The position numbers and the translations under genes were made by a program. From Bacillota bacterium (lineage in GTDB: Bacteria; Bacillota; Clostridia; Lachnospirales; Lachnospiraceae): 64,000 nucleotides of DNA. This document shows positions 59,233 to 64,000 of this stretch, piece after piece (the first letter of the stretch is position 1; each line of letters starts with the position of its first letter). The stretch is taken from assembly GCA_023434365.1 (NCBI GenBank), contig JAEYSV010000002.1:62001-126000 (forward strand). The letters run 5' to 3'. The notes beneath the pieces are model-generated. The model saw only the letters and a program-made list of their open reading frames with translations. It was not told the origin of the DNA and made no database searches.

Positions 59233-59261
59233 ATTATACTAAACAGTATCGAATATTTCAA
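59233..59261 (-). promoter_or_regulatory. Strong promoter of the predicted RNA
   Basis: Minus-strand -35 TTGAAA (59256-59261), a 17-base spacer and a perfect -10 TATAAT (59233-59238). The predicted start is about 59226, 105 bases past the histidine-kinase stop. There is no ribosome site or gene in the region it serves. Confidence 0.7.
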
Positions 59262-59330
59262 GACTTTTGATGTAATTTGATAAGTTTTTTTAAATTTTTT
59301 ACAATTTTCTTTGAGACTCAAACTAACTTC

Positions 59331-60809
59331 TTAGTTATCATTTTGGGTTAAACATTCTTGTGTGACTGGAATTTTATCAAATTCAAAAATGAAGGTGGTT
59401 CCAACCGGATTTCTGCTAACCACTTTAATAATCCCGTGATGTTTCTCCGCTATCTGCTTTGCAATTACCAATCCAAGTCCAGTCCCATTTTTGTTGTTAT
59501 CACTCTTACGCGAATAGAATTTATCAAAGATATAGTTAATATCTTCTTGTTCAATTCCAATCCCTTCATCTTTAATCACTACTCTTATTTTGTCCTTGGA
59601 TGTTACTTTTATACAGACAGGACTTTCCATCTCTGAGAATTTGATTGCATTATCAATAACAGCAACAAACATCTGTCGTAAACGGTCATAATCACCATTC
59701 ATTAATATATAGTCTGCATCCTTTTCAAAAATGAATTGAATCTTTTTCGGATTAACCATTCTTAAATTACGCAATATATCTTCAAAAATTTGATTTACGT
59801 TAAGAATTTCCATCTCTATCTTAAAGTCAGTTGCTTCCATTTTTGACAACAATAAAAGGTCTTGCAGCAACCGCTGTATTCCTGTACACTCCTGCAGCAT
59901 TCTTTTGCAGTAAGCATCGACCTGCTCCTTTTCGGTAACAACTCCATCGACCAAAGTTTCAAGATATGCTCTAATTACCGTAATCGGCGTCCGCATTTCA
60001 TGAGATACATTCGAGAAAAAATCCATTCTTCTTTGTAATTCCTGTTTTTGCTCCATTTCATTTTGCATCAACCTATTAGCTAAGATGTCCATGGAGCTTG
60101 CCAATTGACCAATCTCATCATTTCTGTGAATTTGTGTCCTTTGATCATATTTTCCTTCTGATAAAAGCAGTGCGGTGCGATTAATTTTAGATATCGGATG
60201 CGATAATTTTCTTGTGAAAATTGCGGCTAAGAGGATTGACACCATTAATCCGGTCAATAAGCTTAATACTAATATAAGAACAATTGCCCTTAAGGAAGAG
60301 TCTTCTTCTTCATATGGTTCAATGAGTAAAAGAGCACCCGCGATAGTATGATTCTTATTATAAATTGGAACACCAACTGTCATCGTCAACATTTGATGTA
60401 CCTCACTATATCCCTTCTCAGATGATGATTCTCCATTTAGTGCAGCACGTAACACCTTGCTTACTTCATCACTTATTTCCTCTTCTTCTAGCCATATGTT
60501 CTGATACTCTTTAGGCATACTATAGGCATACTCATTATTACCAAATATCCATACATCTGAATTCAAGGAATCCGATAACATTGATAGATACATGTCATAA
60601 TCGTCAACACTATTGGTGATAAGATAGTGGCTGATTCGCTCAGAAATAATTGTCCCCTGATTTTTTAGCATATTAAAATAATTGCTCTCTGTCTTATCTT
60701 CATATAATCGAAAAAAGATAGAACCTACAAAAAAGGCAAAAAACATAAGAATCAGAACAAAATAAAAGTATACCTGTTTATAAAGACGAGTTTCCATTTT
60801 TGCTTTCAT
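59331..60809 (-). CDS. Sensor histidine kinase of a two-component system
   Basis: A 492-residue membrane kinase. Two spans (about 13-35 and 173-198) frame an outer sensor of about 135 residues; the family usually has a PAS-like extracellular domain. The HAMP linker runs about 199-251. The phosphorylated His270 is in FFSNVSHEMRTPITV. The ATPase domain has VIDNAIKFSE, DEGIGI and GTGLGLVIAKQ. It lies 26 bases after the response-regulator gene with TAGGAG. The signal is not known from the sequence. Confidence 0.92.
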   Translation of the reverse strand: MKAKMETRLYKQVYFYFVLILMFFAFFVGSIFFRLYEDKTESNYFNMLKNQGTIISERISHYLITNSVDDYDMYLSMLSDSLNSDVWIFGNNEYAYSMPKEYQNIWLEEEEISDEVSKVLRAALNGESSSEKGYSEVHQMLTMTVGVPIYNKNHTIAGALLLIEPYEEEDSSLRAIVLILVLSLLTGLMVSILLAAIFTRKLSHPISKINRTALLLSEGKYDQRTQIHRNDEIGQLASSMDILANRLMQNEMEQKQELQRRMDFFSNVSHEMRTPITVIRAYLETLVDGVVTEKEQVDAYCKRMLQECTGIQRLLQDLLLLSKMEATDFKIEMEILNVNQIFEDILRNLRMVNPKKIQFIFEKDADYILMNGDYDRLRQMFVAVIDNAIKFSEMESPVCIKVTSKDKIRVVIKDEGIGIEQEDINYIFDKFYSRKSDNNKNGTGLGLVIAKQIAEKHHGIIKVVSRNPVGTTFIFEFDKIPVTQECLTQNDN

Positions 60810-60835
60810 TGGATGCTCCTATCTTTTACATTTCT

Positions 60836-61525
60836 TTATAAGATTTCCAGTTTATATCCCATACCCCAAATAGTTTTAATGCTCCAACCCTCATGTTCTA
60901 CTTTATCAATCTTTGCACGAAGACGTTTTATATGAGAATCCACTGTTCGACTATCTCCATAATAATCATATCCCCAAAGACTATCTAGCAAATTATCTCT
61001 AGTAAACACCTTGTTCGGATTGCTAGCTAGAATCCACATAGTCTCAATCTCTTTTTTTGTTAACGACATCTTAAGGTTATTTATAAATACCGTATATTCT
61101 TCTAAGTTAATTCTCAAATTCTTTATAATGATTTCATCTTTTGAAGCTACCTCTGCATTATGCTCTCCAAATCTGCGCAACACTGCTCGCACTCTTGCCA
61201 TGACTTCACTTGGACTAAATGGCTTTACAATATAATCATCCGCACCGATATCTAATCCCATTATTTTTTCATAATCTTCTCCTTTTGCACTAATCAGTAA
61301 AATAGGGACATTACTCAGTTGTCTGATTTGTTGACAGACTTCAAACCCATCTAATCCGGGCATCATTACATCCAAAAGGATGATTGCAGGATTATATTGT
61401 TCAAACAACTTATATGCCTCAAGACCATCGGTTGCCGTAAGTGGCTCATAGCCTTCCCTCTTTGCATAAGTTGCTAAGATACCAGTAATATCACTATTAT
61501 CGTCTGCGATCAATATGTATTGCAT
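60836..61525 (-). CDS. OmpR/PhoB-family response regulator
   Basis: A 229-residue regulator. The receiver has phospho-acceptor Asp52 in ILLDVMMPGLDG and Lys in LLISAKG. The C-terminal winged helix has WILASNPNKVFTRDNLLDSLWGYDYYGDSRTVDSHIKRLRAKI. The true start is the ATG at 61525 behind AAAGGAGG; the frame is open far upstream but without homology. It is co-transcribed with the histidine kinase and has its own promoter 23 bases ahead of the start codon. Confidence 0.93.
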   Translation of the reverse strand: MQYILIADDNSDITGILATYAKREGYEPLTATDGLEAYKLFEQYNPAIILLDVMMPGLDGFEVCQQIRQLSNVPILLISAKGEDYEKIMGLDIGADDYIVKPFSPSEVMARVRAVLRRFGEHNAEVASKDEIIIKNLRINLEEYTVFINNLKMSLTKKEIETMWILASNPNKVFTRDNLLDSLWGYDYYGDSRTVDSHIKRLRAKIDKVEHEGWSIKTIWGMGYKLEIL

Positions 61526-61547
61526 GAACATCCTCCTTTGTAATTCT

Positions 61548-61576
61548 ATTATAATGAAGCTAAATCTTAGAAACAA
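61548..61576 (-). promoter_or_regulatory. Promoter of the two-component operon
   Basis: Minus-strand -35 TTGTTT (61571-61576), 17-base spacer and perfect -10 TATAAT (61548-61553). A 17-bp inverted repeat stands 11 bases upstream of the -35. Confidence 0.6.
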
Positions 61577-61586
61577 GCCATTTCGA

Positions 61587-61629
61587 ACATTTCTGACAAT
61601 ATTATGCTTAAAAATATTGTCAGAAATGT
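61587..61629. promoter_or_regulatory. 17-bp perfect inverted repeat between the two-component and Big2-protein genes
   Basis: Arms ACATTTCTGACAATATT (61587-61603) and AATATTGTCAGAAATGT (61613-61629), with a 9-base centre and no T run. The position between divergent genes, next to the -35 of the regulator promoter, suggests an operator for autoregulation or for control of both genes. Confidence 0.65.
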
Positions 61630-61700
61630 GACTTGACTTTTTTATGACATATCTCTTTTTTATAATACGGTTACCATAACCTAAAAAGAGGAGACGGGAT

Positions 61701-62411
61701 ATGTTACTAAGAAAAATACTAAAACAGTCGATACCTCCTATCAATATATTGTACAAGGTGATGCTGATTCTATTAATTTGCATTATCTTTTTATCATCAA
61801 ATATTGCTGTATTGGCAATGGACTTTAATAATAAAAACAATTATGCTTCGAGTTCGCCTACTCAGGTACCAGCTAAAAGGGATACGCCAAAAAGTAATAC
61901 TATTCGTTTATCCCACCAGAATCTAAAATTAGCAATAAAGAAGTCAGTTCGCATAAAAGTACGCAATCTTCCCGTCTCCTGTAAAGTCCAATTCCATAGT
62001 AGTAACCCTAAGATTGTAACAATTAATAAGAATGGAACTGTGTATGGCAAATCATCAGGAACGACGATGATATCTGTGAATATTTTGTACAAGGGGAGAA
62101 CTATAAAACGATTATCCTGCCAAGTACAGGTTGGTCCTCGTGCTATAAGTATCACAGCAAAATCCAAGATAACCTTATCACAAGGTGAATGTTTGTATCT
62201 GAATGCAATTGTAAAACCTAAAAACACGATAGAAGTTCCATTATATACGGTAAAAAATCCAAGTATAGTTGTAATTAATAAAGAAGGTCTGATTATAGCT
62301 AAAAAAGTCGGTCAGACTATTATAACTAGTAAAATAAAAAATGGGAAAAGTAAAAAGACGCTTGTTGTTGTTACAAAAGTATCTTCCTATCTTTCCCCTA
62401 AATTTAATTAA
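61701..62411 (+). CDS. Exported Big2-like (bacterial Ig-like) protein
   Basis: A 236-residue protein with a basic N-terminus and one hydrophobic segment (about 14-36, probably a signal peptide or anchor). Two Ig-like modules follow (HSSNPKIVTINKNGTVYGKSSGTTMISV and VVINKEGLIIAKKVGQTIITS, the Big_2 pattern). No catalytic domain is present. It is divergent to the response regulator and follows AAGAGGAGA. It may be a surface or matrix component controlled by that system, which is inference. Confidence 0.75.
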   Translation: MLLRKILKQSIPPINILYKVMLILLICIIFLSSNIAVLAMDFNNKNNYASSSPTQVPAKRDTPKSNTIRLSHQNLKLAIKKSVRIKVRNLPVSCKVQFHSSNPKIVTINKNGTVYGKSSGTTMISVNILYKGRTIKRLSCQVQVGPRAISITAKSKITLSQGECLYLNAIVKPKNTIEVPLYTVKNPSIVVINKEGLIIAKKVGQTIITSKIKNGKSKKTLVVVTKVSSYLSPKFN

Positions 62412-62881
62412 AAACCTTCTTTTCGCCGATACGTCCGGTACTCATTTCGTTTGACTGCACCTTCCCACTCTGCACGCTCTGCCTCTGTGGTTAATGTCAG
62501 TCTTGGTACTCGTATCGGTTTTTCATTTTCATCCAAAGCAACCATTACCAAATAAGCTCGGTTAATTGGCCTTCTCATTCCATTAAGATCCTCAACATAA
62601 GTATCTACACGAACCTCCATCGATGAGTTTCCAACATAAGTAACCTTTCCAGTCAATACTAGCGTGTCATTTAGATATGCCGCTGACTTAAACTGTAGAT
62701 TATCCACCGAAGCAGTCGTAACATTACTCTGTGCATGCCGTTTCGCAACCACCCCGGCAACCACATCAATCCATTCCAACAACCGGCCTCCAAACAAACG
62801 ATTCGCTCCATTTATATGATTAGACATTACAATCTGAATTTGTTCTGTATATGAATCTGTTGCTGTTCTCATCTTTTCCAT
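62408..62881 (-). CDS. Acyl-CoA thioesterase, hotdog fold
   Basis: A 157-residue YciA/BFIT-like thioesterase: MSNHINGANRLFGGRLLEWIDVVAGVVAKRHAQ and KGKVTYVGNSSMEVRVDTYVE in the hotdog pattern. It hydrolyses acyl-CoA to free acid and CoA; the preferred chain length is unknown. The ATG at 62881 follows GGAAAGGATAAAAAG; a TTG six codons upstream is possible. It ends within four bases of the convergent Big2 gene without a visible terminator between them. Confidence 0.85.
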   Translation of the reverse strand: MEKMRTATDSYTEQIQIVMSNHINGANRLFGGRLLEWIDVVAGVVAKRHAQSNVTTASVDNLQFKSAAYLNDTLVLTGKVTYVGNSSMEVRVDTYVEDLNGMRRPINRAYLVMVALDENEKPIRVPRLTLTTEAERAEWEGAVKRNEYRTYRRKEGF

Positions 62882-62972
62882 ACTTTTTATCCTTTCCAAA
62901 CGCTAGATTCCAATCTATCATATCAAACTCTGACAATTATGTATAGGGTTTTGTTGTTCTTTCAAAGATGCA

Positions 62973-63038
62973 AAAAGAGGTTTTTAATGCTAGTACACCC
63001 TTACTAAGAAAGGATGAACGGCAATAAAAACCTCTTTT
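62973..63038 (-). terminator. Terminator after thrC
   Basis: 14-bp stem AAAAGAGGTTTTTA / TAAAAACCTCTTTT with a 38-base loop, followed by a T run on the minus strand. The stretch 62882-63185 holds only this structure and AT-rich sequence. Confidence 0.75.
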
Positions 63039-63185
63039 CTATACTTTAATACTCCCCTATATGACTCGAAATATCTCTCTACCTGTTTAATTATAGTATA
63101 ATAGCTTAATAAGTTCGCCACACGAAAGGGTAGTTTTTCTATCGTTTTCCACAAAAATATACTTAACTCTACGAATTCCTACAAT

Positions 63186-64000
63186 CTATTGGAGGGACAA
63201 AATCTGCTCCACTGTTTTCTGCATATCCGCAGTTTCACATACAATATCATGAAGAATTGAAGCATTTCGAATTTCTTCGATTGCATTAGGAATCGAAGTA
63301 CAGGAAATCTTACTTAATTCATCTACTAATGAAAAGTCATCCTGCTCATCATATGATTGATCAATTGCATTCATAACACTTCTTGTGAATTTGTATGGAC
63401 TTGCAGTCGAAGCAATTATAGTTTTTGTTGTATCCTTGGAATCCTTTTTATAGTCTTGATAAACACTGGCAGCAACAGCTGTATGCGTATCTATTACATA
63501 TCCGGTGTTTTTATATAACGAGCGAATTGTTTGGGCTGTCTGTTCCTCTGTTGAATAGCCACCAACAAAATCGTCTAATAATTCTTTCATCTGTGGTGTA
63601 ATCTGATATTTTCCTTCTTGGGTCAATGCCGTCATTAATTCATGATTTTTTTCTGCATCATTACCTGCAATACGGTAAATCAATCGTTCTAAATTACTAC
63701 TAATTAAGATATCCATCGATGGTGATGATGTTAACAAAAATTCTCGATTTCTATCATAAGTTCCGGTCTGGAAAAAGTCAAATAATACTTTATTATCATT
63801 GGAGGCACAGATTAGTTTGTCAATTGGAAGTCCCATATTTTTTGCATAATACGCGGCTAAAATATTACCAAAGTTACCAGTTGGCACAACAACATTAATC
63901 TTTTCTCCTTCTTCAATCTCCTTCAGTTTAAGAAGTCTGGTATAAGAATATATATAATATACAATTTGAGGAACTAAGCGCCCAATGTTGATAGAGTTGG
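63186..64000 (-). CDS. thrC: Threonine synthase, C-terminal part (5' end outside window)
   Basis: The frame is open to the right edge; 271 codons are visible. The visible part shows SINIGRLVPQIVYYIYSY, VPTGNFGNILAAYYAKNMGLP and TASPYKFTRSVMNA near the C-terminus. The PLP lysine lies upstream outside the window. This PLP enzyme makes threonine from O-phosphohomoserine. The call is firm for the family. The GTG at 63887 sits inside a conserved motif and is not the start. Confidence 0.92.
   Translation of the reverse strand, partial: NSINIGRLVPQIVYYIYSYTRLLKLKEIEEGEKINVVVPTGNFGNILAAYYAKNMGLPIDKLICASNDNKVLFDFFQTGTYDRNREFLLTSSPSMDILISSNLERLIYRIAGNDAEKNHELMTALTQEGKYQITPQMKELLDDFVGGYSTEEQTAQTIRSLYKNTGYVIDTHTAVAASVYQDYKKDSKDTTKTIIASTASPYKFTRSVMNAIDQSYDEQDDFSLVDELSKISCTSIPNAIEEIRNASILHDIVCETADMQKTVEQILSLQ

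Overview
The window looks like chromosomal DNA of an AT-rich, spore-forming, saccharolytic anaerobe of the Clostridia, probably a Lachnospiraceae member near Lachnoclostridium (Clostridium) phytofermentans. This placement is inferred from gene content: a secreted GH10 xylanase with InlB-type repeats, a clostridial-type nif cluster, an alpha/beta-type spore protein, AddAB, a YtrA-type ABC operon, and strong AGGAGG ribosome sites. No insertion sequence, prophage, CRISPR array, rRNA or tRNA was recognised.

Layout. 1-5.3 kb: a truncated transglutaminase-like membrane protein, a DUF4358-type lipoprotein, a convergent ECF sigma/anti-sigma pair, and a small membrane protein that appears frameshifted. 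5.7-9.6 kb: a 1312-residue modular xylanase. 9.7-11.4 kb (minus): a GGGtGRT-family protein and a NifU-like iron-sulfur scaffold. 11.7-26.4 kb (minus): the nitrogen-fixation region. In transcription order it holds modABC, then nifH, nifI1, nifI2, nifD, nifK, nifE, a nifN-nifB fusion, a thioredoxin-like [2Fe-2S] ferredoxin, a split homocitrate synthase (nifV-omega, nifV-alpha) and an unknown repeat protein with a four-cysteine tail. 26.7-31 kb: a hexapeptide acyl/nucleotidyl-transferase-like protein and a GntR/ABC operon. 31.3-36.7 kb: topB, a LUD-domain protein, TspO, a DUF6512 membrane protein and glyA. 36.8-41.4 kb: a TSUP permease, PTS enzyme I, HPr, 1-phosphofructokinase and TtcA. 41.5-47 kb: a cysteine desulfurase, Hsp33, a methyltransferase, a LacI-like/LytTR hybrid regulator and a spore protein. 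47.1-54.5 kb: addA/addB. 55-64 kb: small membrane protein, degV, nadE, a predicted structured RNA, a two-component system, a Big2-like exported protein, a thioesterase and the 3' part of thrC.

How it works together. ModABC would import molybdate for the FeMo cofactor. NifB, NifE-N and NifV build the cofactor, NifHDK is the nitrogenase, and NifI1/NifI2 provide the post-translational nitrogen switch. The ferredoxin is a plausible electron or assembly partner. The nif and mod leaders carry strong inverted repeats next to good sigma-A-type promoters, and a 15-bp hairpin separates nifK from nifE. These suggest RNA-level control.

The least explained items are the four-cysteine repeat protein at the end of the nif run, the GGGtGRT/scaffold pair, the predicted RNA at 59.0-59.2 kb with its own promoter and terminator, the LacI-like/LytTR fusion, and a terminator whose 3' arm contains the tspO ribosome site. 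Promoters, terminators and start sites were assigned by eye. Family names rest on motif recognition, not on database searches.
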